Below, in pieces: positions 1-6,929 of a stretch of 15,632 nt of DNA (within the stretch, counting starts at the first letter, position 1; every line of letters begins with the position of its first letter). The stretch lies in assembly GCA_046715235.1 (NCBI GenBank), contig JBKJZO010000155.1:1-15632 (forward strand), given 5' to 3'. This DNA is from JBKJZO01 sp046715235 (lineage in GTDB: Bacteria; Actinomycetota; Actinomycetes; BP-191). Under the pieces are notes generated by a model. It did no database searches. It saw only the letters and a list, made by a program, of their open reading frames with translations, and was not told the DNA's origin. Position numbers and translations under genes: made by a program.

Positions 1-173
1 AACCTCCCTCAGCGCAGAACAACACCGGTTGCGATGCGCGGGGAAGGCTGATCGCGATAGGGCAAACCTACCGGCCACCTCCGACAAAAACCGGCCCCCA
101 AAGCCTTCTGTGGAAAGGATTTTTTGACCGGCTCGAACCACCGCGCGCCAGCCGTCGCGATCCGGCGCTGGGG

Positions 174-371
174 ATGTCGGGCGCGGCGCCCAGCGTGTCG
201 GGATTCGTGCAGCACGCCGTCGGCGTAAGCCTCATTGACATCGCCGGATGGGGCGCTCTTCTCGCTGAGGCTCTTGCAAGGACCGGCGGCGCGCTGACAA
301 CGGAAGAACGCGCGTGGGCGGACGAGATCCTCGGGACAACGAAGCGGCGCAAGAAGAGGCCGGCGGCGTGA
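174..371 (+). CDS. VapB-like antitoxin, probably truncated at the N-terminus
   Basis: 65 residues. Residues 5-54 (APSVSGFVQHAV ... GGALTTEERAWADEILG) resemble the middle and C-terminal toxin-binding part of small actinobacterial antitoxins paired with PIN toxins, and a basic KRRKKR tail follows. The ribbon-helix-helix-like N-terminal strand expected before the 'GRAPSVS' segment is not present in this frame. The upstream codons do not read as such a domain, so the 5' end looks lost or replaced. The ATG at 174 is preceded by GGGG only one base away, a poor ribosome binding site. The stop overlaps the following toxin start (GTGA at 368-371), the usual coupling of antitoxin-toxin pairs. The family call rests on segment similarity and the overlap and is moderately sure; function is doubtful. 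Confidence 0.55.
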   Translation: MSGAAPSVSGFVQHAVGVSLIDIAGWGALLAEALARTGGALTTEERAWADEILGTTKRRKKRPAA

Positions 372-733
372 CGGTCGGCATCACGTTCGACGCTGGCGGG
401 CTCATCGCGCTCGACCGCGACGACCGTCGTGTCGTGGTGTTGCTCGCCCGGGCCGCACAGACGAACGCTGCCATCACTGTCCCCGCAAGCGCGCTCTCGC
501 AGGCGATCAGACGACCCGAACAACAGGCGCGGCTCGCGCGGTTGATACGTCAGCCGGCGACAACCGTCGTGGCTCTCGACCGCGTTGACGCCACGAACGT
601 CGGGCGACTACTTGCCGCGAGCGGCACGTCTGACGTGGTCGTACGACGGGCGGCGAGGCGTGGACGGTCCGTCTGTGGCGCTCGACGAAGTCGTACCGCG
701 GCAACGGCGCGTCGAGCTCACTCACTCGTCTGA
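368..733 (+). pseudogene. VapC-like PIN-domain toxin, degraded C-terminus
   Basis: Starts at GTG 368, overlapping the antitoxin stop, giving 121 residues. The N-terminal two thirds fit PIN ribonuclease toxins: the first strand with its acidic residue (ITFDAGGLIALDRDD), the 'VPASALSQAIR' helix, and 'ASGTSDVV' carrying a central aspartate. In the family the last motif normally continues as DVVDAH and, some 15-20 residues later, a TSDPDDL-type strand. Here SDVV runs straight into VRRAARRGRSV, as if about four residues were deleted, and the remainder (CGARRSRTAATARR...) has no acidic motif. Another frame over 660-715 reads more acidic (LDEVV...RVELTH), which suggests a frameshift. Catalytic metal binding is therefore probably lost. 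The 3' end overlaps the convergent gene at 722 by 12 bases. Confidence 0.55.
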
Positions 734-964
734 CGCGATGTCGGTTGCGAGGAAGACTCCCGATCCCGCGAAACCCGTTGCGGTCACGGTCTTTCCTTCG
801 AACGCTGCCAGGTCCTCGTCGACGCCGAAGCTCGGACCGCCGGTACGGCGGAGCAGCCAGCTGCGGTCACCGGCGTCGAGCACCGCCGTCACCTGTTCGC
901 TCTTCGAGCCCGTCGCGACGCGGCGCACCGACACCGTGCCCTTGACCGTCTCCTGATCGCTCAT
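722..964 (-). CDS. small beta-rich (possibly OB-fold) protein linked to the C25 peptidase
   Basis: 80 residues with no signal peptide or membrane segment. The pattern is alternating beta strands: KGTVSVRRVATG, SEQVTAVLDAG, RSWLLRRTGG, KTVTATGFAGSGVFLATDI. With turns rich in Gly, this resembles a small OB-like barrel, but I cannot name a family. The ATG start overlaps the stop codon of the C25 peptidase gene (ATGA at 961-964), so the two are almost certainly co-translated and the protein may bind, inhibit or chaperone the protease. That role is inference from position only. Its 3' end overlaps the convergent degraded toxin gene by 12 bases. Confidence 0.7.
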   Translation of the reverse strand: MSDQETVKGTVSVRRVATGSKSEQVTAVLDAGDRSWLLRRTGGPSFGVDEDLAAFEGKTVTATGFAGSGVFLATDIASDE

Positions 965-2589
965 CGCACCACCGCAATCCTGACCTCGGCCGGTCCCCCG
1001 GGCTCGTCACGGACGACGACCACGGTCTGCCGTCGCCCGGACGCGGGCGGGATGAACGCGACGTGCGCGACCGGCATCCGCTCCGGTGCCGCAGCCCGAA
1101 GCGAGTGCGCCAACGCGGACGCGCGGCGAGACGCCCTCCCCTTGGGGACGCGCGAGAGCGGACTCGTCGTGTCGAACGTGCGGATGCGCGCCCCCTCCGG
1201 CAGCGCGTACCCGACGAGCTTCTCGAACTTGCCTCGCGTCAGGCGCGCGCGCGAACTCGGCTCGTCGTTGCTCGCGACGGCCGTCGCCTCCAGCGCCCGG
1301 CCGACCGCGGTCAGCATCGCCCGGCGCGACAGCACGCCCGGGGGGATCACGGCGTCAGCCCGCCGTACCGAATGCGGCACTGCGCCGATCCCTCCGATGG
1401 GCGGAGTCGGCGTACCAGGCGGTACGACGGGCTGTCCCGGCCGCGAGACGGGATGGATCGACGGGTCACCGAGCAGCTCGAACTGCCCGAGCGTCTTCAG
1501 ATCTGTGGGGTCGAGGAACGACTGGCCTTGCACGAACTTCTGCCGCGCGGTGAGCGCCGCGCGCCCGAGCGACGCGCCGGCGAGCAGTTCGTTGAGGAAG
1601 TGCAAGCAGATGACGTCGGCGTACTCGTTGGCCGCCGCCGGCCCGTACGCCGTGTTGGACGAGCCCCACACGCCGCTCCCGCCCTCGCGCAGAAACGTCT
1701 GCGCGACGCCGGCCTGCCCTCCGGCCGCCGCTGGCGGCCAATGCGCGATGCCGTAGCAGCACTCGGCCGCGACGACCGTGCCCCGGGCGACGAGTCCGGG
1801 CAGCAGCGCGGCATTCATCGAAACGGGCAGGTTGAACTGCCCCGGCGTCGCCTCGCCGTACCACTTCGCGTCGAACTCACTGCCGTGGCAGTTGACCAGG
1901 TGCAGCGCCGGGGCGAGTTCGGCCGCCGTCCACACCGAGTCCTGCGGCGGCACCGTCACCACCGTGCCGCTCACCCCCGCGAGCTTGCCGAGTGTGAGCT
2001 GTGTCGAGACCTTCCACGTCTTGGTGCTCAGGGCGAAGACGGGCGTGGGCACCGCGCTGGCGCGTGGCGCCGCCGTTGCAGCTTGCCGCAGCAGGTCGAC
2101 GAGATAGTCGGGGTCGGCGTCGCCAACGAGGTCGGGCAGCCGGCCGACCGCGCGGGTCGCGCCGGTGAATGCCGACACGCTCGGCGACGACGGCGCGTCG
2201 CAGGCGTAAGGCAGATCGCTGCGGATGAACTGGTCGGGGTCGTCCTGCGGGTCGCCGGTCCACAGCGGGTTTGCCAGGCTGTGCTGCGCGACCAGCTCAG
2301 GACCACCGAGCAGGAGCAGGTACGCCGGATTCCACGCCGAGTAGATGCGATCGACGCTGGACTTGGTCGCTGCCGCGTCGGCAGCGGAGATGACGGGCGT
2401 CGCCCCGACCTTGTTGCTGTCGGCAGCCGAGTCGAGCGCGAAGAACTTGGTGGTGATGCCGCGCGCCTTGTCGGCCTTGGCGAGCTTGGTCACTTCGCTG
2501 CGGATCTTCGACCAGCCCGAAGCGCCGTACTTGGCGCGGGCGGCAGCCCGGTGGGTGACGACGACTTTGAGAACAGGCGCTGCAGGCAT
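961..2589 (-). CDS. gingipain-like C25-family cysteine peptidase
   Basis: 542 residues from ATG 2589, which has a G-rich stretch upstream. A TTG further out at 2682 would add 31 residues of no recognisable character. Gingipain-fold hallmarks appear in order: YLLLLGGPEL (about 90-99), the RAVGRLP motif (about 146-152), the histidine motif LVNCHGSEFDAKW (His235), the cysteine motif VVAAECCYG (Cys277/278), then GGSGVWGSSNTAYG, a SLGRAALTARQ helix and FELLGDPSIHPV. The His/Cys pair implies a clan CD cysteine endopeptidase. There is no signal peptide, so it is probably cytoplasmic, unlike the secreted porphyromonad gingipains. A Pro/Gly linker (about 380-395) leads to a C-terminal region of about 145 residues that I do not recognise. 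It is co-translated with the small protein at 722-964 and divergent from the gene at 2753. Confidence 0.85.
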   Translation of the reverse strand: MPAAPVLKVVVTHRAAARAKYGASGWSKIRSEVTKLAKADKARGITTKFFALDSAADSNKVGATPVISAADAAATKSSVDRIYSAWNPAYLLLLGGPELVAQHSLANPLWTGDPQDDPDQFIRSDLPYACDAPSSPSVSAFTGATRAVGRLPDLVGDADPDYLVDLLRQAATAAPRASAVPTPVFALSTKTWKVSTQLTLGKLAGVSGTVVTVPPQDSVWTAAELAPALHLVNCHGSEFDAKWYGEATPGQFNLPVSMNAALLPGLVARGTVVAAECCYGIAHWPPAAAGGQAGVAQTFLREGGSGVWGSSNTAYGPAAANEYADVICLHFLNELLAGASLGRAALTARQKFVQGQSFLDPTDLKTLGQFELLGDPSIHPVSRPGQPVVPPGTPTPPIGGIGAVPHSVRRADAVIPPGVLSRRAMLTAVGRALEATAVASNDEPSSRARLTRGKFEKLVGYALPEGARIRTFDTTSPLSRVPKGRASRRASALAHSLRAAAPERMPVAHVAFIPPASGRRQTVVVVRDEPGGPAEVRIAVVR

Positions 2590-2752
2590 GGGCGCACCCC
2601 CGGTGGAACTTAGCGGAAAAATCGGACAACGGAACTCTTGCGTTGCGCAATCACGACCCGCGAGACTCGAGCAACTCTTCAACCCGGCGACTCACGCTGA
2701 GATGGCGCACGCCGCCAGTAGGGTCGCTTCGTCCGACCAACTAGGGGGATCC
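2590..2752. promoter_or_regulatory. divergent intergenic region between C25 peptidase and DUF2510 gene
   Basis: 163 bases between two divergent starts must hold both promoters. A perfect 8-bp palindrome TTGCGCAA is at 2643-2650, near the middle, and could be a binding site. Such a short palindrome can also arise by chance. I cannot assign -10/-35 boxes with confidence. Confidence 0.4.
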
Positions 2753-3262
2753 GTGTCCGAGAACCCGTACGAGAACCGGCAGCTGACTCAGCCCGCCGGA
2801 TGGGCGACACCACAGCAACCGATGATGCCTGCGTACAGCGCGTACCCTTCGGTCGCGCCTGGCGGCCTCATGACGGATCAGCGCAACGACACCGCGCACA
2901 CCGCAATCGCGTGGGTCGTTGCCGTCGTCACCCTTGGCTACATGTTGCCGTGGGCCATCGCCGCGACCCGGGGCAAGTCGAACGCCGGAGCAATCGGGCT
3001 GGTCAATTTCTTCACGGGCTGGTTCTTTGGCGTGGGCTGGGTTGTCGCGCTCGTCATGGCCTGCAGTGCGCACAACGTGGCCTACGCCGGCGGACCTGGT
3101 GTCAACGTCACCATGGCCCAGCAGCATTTTCCCGCCGCTCAAACCGCGAACACCATCGTTGGAGACGTCCCGCTGCCCGCGGCTGGCTGGTATCCGGCTC
3201 CGGACGGAGCGGGGCGGCAGTACTGGGATGGACGAGCATGGACCGAGCACCGCGCGGTCTGA
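2753..3262 (+). CDS. superinfection-immunity-like membrane protein with C-terminal DUF2510 domain
   Basis: 169 residues from GTG 2753, with an AGGGGG ribosome binding site just upstream. Residues 1-45 are polar and rich in Pro, Gln and Ala. Two hydrophobic segments follow (about 51-71 and 80-104) with the wording of the superinfection immunity domain (LGYMLPWAIAATRGKSNAGA, then LVNFFTGWFFGVGWVVALVMA). That domain is named from phage Imm proteins that block DNA entry, but is also common in chromosomal proteins of unknown role. Residues 143-167 (AGWYPAPDG ... YWDGRAWTEH) are a DUF2510 motif, common at the ends of actinobacterial membrane proteins. An inner-membrane location is likely. The function is not known, and superinfection exclusion is only one possibility. 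Confidence 0.85.
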   Translation: MSENPYENRQLTQPAGWATPQQPMMPAYSAYPSVAPGGLMTDQRNDTAHTAIAWVVAVVTLGYMLPWAIAATRGKSNAGAIGLVNFFTGWFFGVGWVVALVMACSAHNVAYAGGPGVNVTMAQQHFPAAQTANTIVGDVPLPAAGWYPAPDGAGRQYWDGRAWTEHRAV

Positions 3263-3344
3263 CCCGTCTCGCGTCAATCCGACATCAAGATCGCGCTGCG
3301 ACGGGAAGGCGAGCGCCTGTGGCTCCAGGCACGAAATCGCCGCG

Positions 3345-4061
3345 ATGAACGAGATGGAGATCGCCCTCGCGCTGGTCGCGGTCGTCGCGGCGTTCGTCGT
3401 GTCGAGTTCAGCGGGTCTCGGCGGGTCGCTCGTACTCGTTCCGGCTCTCGCGCTGATCCTCGGCACCAAGGAAGGCGCTGCACTCAGCGCGTTGCTCCTG
3501 GCCGCTAACAACGTCGTGAAGCTAGTCGCGTACCGCGGCACAATTCCGTTCCGTAAGTCGGCGTGGGTGGTGCTCGCCACCGTCGTCGGCGCGGCGGTCG
3601 GCGCCGCGGTGCTCGTGGCTGCGCCGGAACGTCTGGTGACTGCCGCCGTCATCGCCAGCATCGTCCTTGCCGTCGTCTTCGAACGGCTGCACCTCGACGT
3701 CGCCCGCCGCCGTTCCGCGCCGGTGCTCGCGCTCGCGTCCGGCCTCACGTCAGGGTTTTCCGGCACGTCGGGACCGCTGAAGGGCATCGCGCTGCGCGCG
3801 CTGAAGTTCGACCGGCTACACATGGTCGGTGCGGCGTCGGTGGTGTCGTTGTTCGGCGACGTGACGAAGACCGCGATCTACACGGAAGCGCAGCTGCTCA
3901 GCGGGCGGTCCTTTCAGCTGGCGTGCGTCGCCGTACCGCTGATGATCGGGTCGACTCTCGTCGGGCGCAGCCTCAACCGCCGGCTCGGCGAGCGCGGGTA
4001 CGCCGTGATGTTCTGGTCCGTGACCGCCGGCTACACCGGCCGCCTCCTCGCCAGCCTGTAG
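3345..4061 (+). CDS. TauE/SafE-family membrane permease
   Basis: 238 residues from ATG 3345; a second in-frame ATG lies three codons later and neither has a clear ribosome binding site. The protein is almost wholly hydrophobic with about seven to eight membrane spans. It shows the paired family signatures: an N-terminal half with SSSAGLGGSLVLVPALALILG, and a second-half repeat GLTSGFSGTSGPLKGIALRA. TauE/SafE proteins are putative exporters or importers of sulfite, sulfonates and other small organosulfur or organic anions. The substrate here cannot be read from sequence. It follows the gene at 2753 by 82 bases on the same strand and may share its transcript. It ends 31 bases before the convergent CGNR gene. 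Confidence 0.85.
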   Translation: MNEMEIALALVAVVAAFVVSSSAGLGGSLVLVPALALILGTKEGAALSALLLAANNVVKLVAYRGTIPFRKSAWVVLATVVGAAVGAAVLVAAPERLVTAAVIASIVLAVVFERLHLDVARRRSAPVLALASGLTSGFSGTSGPLKGIALRALKFDRLHMVGAASVVSLFGDVTKTAIYTEAQLLSGRSFQLACVAVPLMIGSTLVGRSLNRRLGERGYAVMFWSVTAGYTGRLLASL

Positions 4062-4092
4062 CCGTCAAACCGCACCGTCGGCCTGAGTCCCA

Positions 4093-4659
4093 CTAGTCCT
4101 GGCGCGCCCGCCATGCGTGCTGCTTCGCGCGGTTGCCGCACACCTGCATCGAGCACCACTTGCCCGATCGCGCTCGTGAGTTGTCGTAGAAGGCCCACCG
4201 GCAAGCATCGTTCACGCAGACCTTCAACCGGCGCCACGTTCCGTCAGCCATCGCCTCAACGAAGATCACCAAGAGTTCGCCGAGTGCGCCGTCGATAGCA
4301 GCGGCTCGCGGTCGCGCGGACCAACCGGCGTCGGCGGTCAGTGCGAGCGAGAGGTGAGCGCGCTCGGCCGCCCCGTTGATTGCGGCGATTGCACGCGCCG
4401 GCACCGGCGACTCGGAGTGGTTGGCCTCCAACACCTCCCGCAGCGCTTCCCGCAAGGCGACCGCGCGTCGTACGTCGACCGCGCTCGCTCGAGCAGCGTC
4501 CGAAAGCCCGGCGCTACGCAGCCAACGCATCAGCTCTGCCGGCGTCGTCAGCGCGTCGGTGCTCCTGGTCGAACCGCAACTACCGACGGCTGTGGACCGC
4601 GTCCACCGTGTCCTCGTTCGGCTCGGAGATCTCCGAGCTCGCCCTGCCGTTGCTCGCAC
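4093..4659 (-). CDS. CGNR zinc-finger transcriptional regulator, 5' end apparently lost
   Basis: The C-terminus shows the CGNR zinc-finger signature, a Cys-x4-Cys pair (CVNDAC) followed about 20 residues later by Cys-x4-Cys-Gly-Asn-Arg (CSMQVCGNR), so this is a DNA-binding regulator. Ahead of it an ABATE-like stress-sensing region starts at DALTTPAELMRWLRSAGL and runs through the ALREALREVLEAN helix. The family normally has another 20-30 residues upstream with an LDFVNT-type strand. Here the about 34 codons before DALTTP are Arg/Ser/Thr-rich and are simply the antisense of the MFS gene. The GTG at 4659 is the first available start; the next in-frame ATG is at 4530. Recognisable homology stops near 4556. 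The gene is probably nonfunctional or reads from a makeshift start. Confidence 0.75.
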   Translation of the reverse strand: MRATAGRARRSPSRTRTRWTRSTAVGSCGSTRSTDALTTPAELMRWLRSAGLSDAARASAVDVRRAVALREALREVLEANHSESPVPARAIAAINGAAERAHLSLALTADAGWSARPRAAAIDGALGELLVIFVEAMADGTWRRLKVCVNDACRWAFYDNSRARSGKWCSMQVCGNRAKQHAWRARQD

Positions 4660-5843
4660 TCATCACCTTGTCGGCCAGCGCCGCCGAGGTCTCGCTGCTG
4701 CGGGTAGCGCAGTTCCTTCCGTTCGTACTCGCGACCTTGCCGCTCGGCGTACTCGTCGACCGGCGCAGGGAGCAGCGTCTGTCGCTGATGGTGGGCGCCG
4801 ACGTGGGTCGCTTCGCCCTGACCGCCATGATCCCGATCGCGGTATGGGCGGGTCTCACCCAAGTCGAACTGCTCATCCCGGTCGTCTTCGCGGCCGGAAT
4901 CCTCACCGTGCTCTACCAGATCGCCGACTTCGCGCTCCTGCCGAGCATCGTCCACAGCGACCAGCTAGTAGACGCCAATGGCAAGATCGCCGCCAGCTCG
5001 TCGGCCAGCGAAATCGGCGGGCGCGGCCTGGCCGGTCTGCTCGTCGAGGCGATCTCGGCGCCGTTCGCCGTCGCTGTCGACGCGATCTCGTTCCTCGGGT
5101 CCGCGCTCAGCCTGCGTCGTATCAGGATCGAGCAGCCGTCCGCAGCCCGTGACGTGCCAACTCCGGCGCCGCCGCTGCGCTCGTCCGGTCGGGAGATCAC
5201 CGACGGGCTTCGGGTGGCGGTGCGTCACCGCTACATCCGCGCGCTGCTCGGCGAGGCCACGACGTTCAACCTCTTCAACGAGATGTTCATCCTCGGCCTG
5301 CTGCTCTACACCGTGCGATCGCTCGGAATAGGCCCGGCTGGGATCGGGCTGGTGTTCACCGCCGGCGGAGTCGGTTCGTTTGTCGGCGCCTGGTTCGGCT
5401 CCCGGGTCACCGGTCGTTTCGGCTACGGGCGGGTGCTGCTTATCACTCTGATCCTGGGCAACACCGCACCGATCGCAGTGTCGCTCGCCGGCCAAGTCGG
5501 TGACGGCGCACTGGCGCTGCTGTGCGCGATCTTCGCCGTCATGGGCGTCGGTATCGGTGTCGCCAATGTCCACGCCGTGAGCCTGCGGCAGACCGCGATC
5601 CCGGAGCAGCTGCGCGGACGTGTCAACGCGGCGTACCGGCTGATCTCCTGGGGCGCCATCCCACCAGGAGCCGCGATTGGCGGAATCACCGCTAGCCAGG
5701 CCGGGCCGTACACCGCGATGGTCTCGGGCGCGGTTGGAATGAGCGCCGCAACTCTGTGGGTGGCGTTCTCCGCAGTGCCGCGGCTGCGCAGCATCGACGA
5801 CGCCCGCGCGGCGAGCGGTACGCCGCCCGAGCTCCTGGCTTAG
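4566..5843 (+). CDS. MFS exporter (EntS/MFS_3-like), native start missing
   Basis: About 425 residues of major facilitator sequence with around twelve membrane spans. Recognisable sequence begins at WSNRNYRRLWTASTVSSFGSEIS, the usual first helix of this family, followed by the A-motif-like LPLGVLVDRRREQR loop. Later come a central loop (about RIRIEQPSAARD), a second half starting GLRVAVRHRYIRALL, and the QTAIPEQLRGRVNAAYRL segment typical of MFS_3 enterobactin-exporter-like proteins. The coordinate given is where family likeness starts, not a start codon. In-frame GTG 4608 or CTG 4590 would cut into helix 1, and upstream in-frame starts lie inside the opposite-strand CGNR gene. A native start and promoter appear to be missing. 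It ends at a hairpin shared with the convergent lipoprotein gene. Confidence 0.8.
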   Translation, partial: WSNRNYRRLWTASTVSSFGSEISELALPLLALITLSASAAEVSLLRVAQFLPFVLATLPLGVLVDRRREQRLSLMVGADVGRFALTAMIPIAVWAGLTQVELLIPVVFAAGILTVLYQIADFALLPSIVHSDQLVDANGKIAASSSASEIGGRGLAGLLVEAISAPFAVAVDAISFLGSALSLRRIRIEQPSAARDVPTPAPPLRSSGREITDGLRVAVRHRYIRALLGEATTFNLFNEMFILGLLLYTVRSLGIGPAGIGLVFTAGGVGSFVGAWFGSRVTGRFGYGRVLLITLILGNTAPIAVSLAGQVGDGALALLCAIFAVMGVGIGVANVHAVSLRQTAIPEQLRGRVNAAYRLISWGAIPPGAAIGGITASQAGPYTAMVSGAVGMSAATLWVAFSAVPRLRSIDDARAASGTPPELLA

Positions 5844-5876
5844 AGCAGCCGGCGGTCGACCAATCCGACCGCTGCT
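5844..5876. terminator. bidirectional hairpin between convergent genes
   Basis: Outer arms AGCAG (5844-5848) and CTGCT (5872-5876), and inner arms CGGTCG (5853-5858) and CGACCG (5866-5871), form an interrupted stem with a seven-base loop. It begins right after the MFS stop codon and overlaps the stop of the opposite-strand lipoprotein gene. There is no T tract, as is common in high-GC actinobacteria. It is probably a shared terminator. Confidence 0.55.
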
Positions 5877-6348
5877 ACTTCTCTCGAACGCTGAGCGTCT
5901 GCTGCAACCAGGCTTGCGTCGCTGCGGAGGTCTGTGGCGCCAGGCTGACGGCGAACGCCAGGTACGCGCCGCGGCCATCGCTGTGAAGCGGCTTCGTAGG
6001 GCGAAGGTGGGCAGGGATCTCGTGGTCGTCTCCCACGACCAGCATGACTGCGTACCTAACGAAGAGGTCCGTAGAGATTTGCTTCGCGCGCCACGCCGGA
6101 ATCAATCGATCCCCGTCAAAGGACGGCACCGTCGCGTCGGGGGTGCGTGTACTCGCCGGCATAGGGAATGGGCTGTAGGAGTGCAGGCCACTTGGCCGCG
6201 GCGGTGCGGGTCTCTCGTCTACGTGCTCCGGCTCGGCGGATGCATCGCCATGTGTTGTTCGTTCCGGTCCCGTTCGGCCGCAACCCACCATCGACAGCAA
6301 CAGGACACTTGCGACGACTACGCGGGATGGGCGCCGATGGCCTGGCAC
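5875..6348 (-). CDS. putative lipoprotein of unknown function
   Basis: 157 residues if started at GTG 6348, which overlaps the last base of the upstream gene's TAG stop (TAGTG). An ATG at 6399 would add 17 residues lying inside the upstream gene and is less likely. Arginines (HRRPSR) precede a hydrophobic stretch VVVASVLLLSMVGC, so Cys23 is a likely lipidation site and the protein is probably anchored outside the membrane. A low-complexity linker (about 25-60, rich in Glu and Pro) leads to a mature domain: FDGDRLIPAWRAKQISTDLFVRYAVMLVVGDDHEIPAHLRP ... GAYLAFAVSLAPQTSAATQAWLQQTLSVREK. I do not recognise this domain. It is translationally coupled to the lipoprotein gene before it. Confidence 0.7.
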   Translation of the reverse strand: MPGHRRPSRVVVASVLLLSMVGCGRTGPERTTHGDASAEPEHVDERPAPPRPSGLHSYSPFPMPASTRTPDATVPSFDGDRLIPAWRAKQISTDLFVRYAVMLVVGDDHEIPAHLRPTKPLHSDGRGAYLAFAVSLAPQTSAATQAWLQQTLSVREK

Positions 6349-6734
6349 TACGGAGCCCGCAGCTGACTCTCGGCCAGGTGGAATCGCTGGCGCTGGCAAA
6401 CCGGCGGACCGAACCGAGCGGTTCTCCCATCGGCCGCGCCCGCAAGAAGGAATCCGGTCGTGTCGCAGCCCTTTGCGTCGTCGAGCCTGTGCACCGTCGC
6501 GTGCACGACAGCCTGTGGCGCAAGATCCTCAGCTACAACGTACGGCGCATCCCGATCCCCGGAATGGCCGAACGAAACCTTGACTGAGGTCGCCGACTCG
6601 TTGCGCAGGGAGACTTTGTTCTTCGGCTGGCATGCGACGGTCGAACTCAGGAGGACGAGAGCGATCAAGAGTTTCGGCGAGCTTGACCGCAAGCGCCGGG
6701 TACTCGCCAACCTTTCACCGAGGTCACAAGTCAC
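6348..6734 (-). CDS. putative small lipoprotein of unknown function
   Basis: 128 residues from GTG 6734. The start is uncertain: the frame stays open to 6899, but the extra 55 residues are Arg/Ala-rich and featureless, and an internal TTG nearer the signal peptide is also possible. Basic residues (RRLRSSSPK) precede LLIALVLLSSTVAC, a lipoprotein signal with Cys35 as the likely modified residue. The mature part (about 93 residues) begins KNKVSLRNESATSVKVSFGHSG and contains strands plus two cysteines (KGCDTT and PPVCQR) that could form a disulfide. No family is recognised. The stop overlaps the start of the following lipoprotein gene, so the two may work together on the cell surface. Confidence 0.65.
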   Translation of the reverse strand: MTCDLGERLASTRRLRSSSPKLLIALVLLSSTVACQPKNKVSLRNESATSVKVSFGHSGDRDAPYVVAEDLAPQAVVHATVHRLDDAKGCDTTGFLLAGAADGRTARFGPPVCQRQRFHLAESQLRAP

Positions 6735-6906
6735 CCGGCACCATACCGTCCAGAGAACACCGCCCGCACCGTGGAGCGATCTGGCCCAGGCCGCCGCGCG
6801 GGACGCCGAGGCGGTAGTGCGCAACGGCCGCCGGGCGCTGCGCTCAGCCAACGGCCGTCGGAAGGGACAGTTGCCGCGGGCGCTGCACGAGTTGACCACG
6901 ACCCTG

Positions 6907-6929
6907 GAGCCCGCAGGAAAGCGGGACTC
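6907..6929 (-). terminator. GC-rich hairpin at the end of the protease operon
   Basis: CCCGC (6910-6914), loop AGGAAA, GCGGG (6921-6925), extended by GAG (6907-6909) and CTC (6927-6929) with one bulged base. It overlaps the stop codon of the C25-like protease gene. It lacks a T tract but suits the short stem terminators of high-GC genomes. It suggests that the two downstream lipoprotein genes are not strongly co-transcribed with the operon. Confidence 0.5.

Noticed and set aside
1..173. Possible small gene or promoter in the leading bases
   Set aside because: Open frames here on either strand have no protein-like content, and I see no convincing promoter or hairpin.
1063..2613. 516-codon plus-strand open frame
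   Set aside because: Antisense to the C25 peptidase; Arg-rich composition and no motifs.
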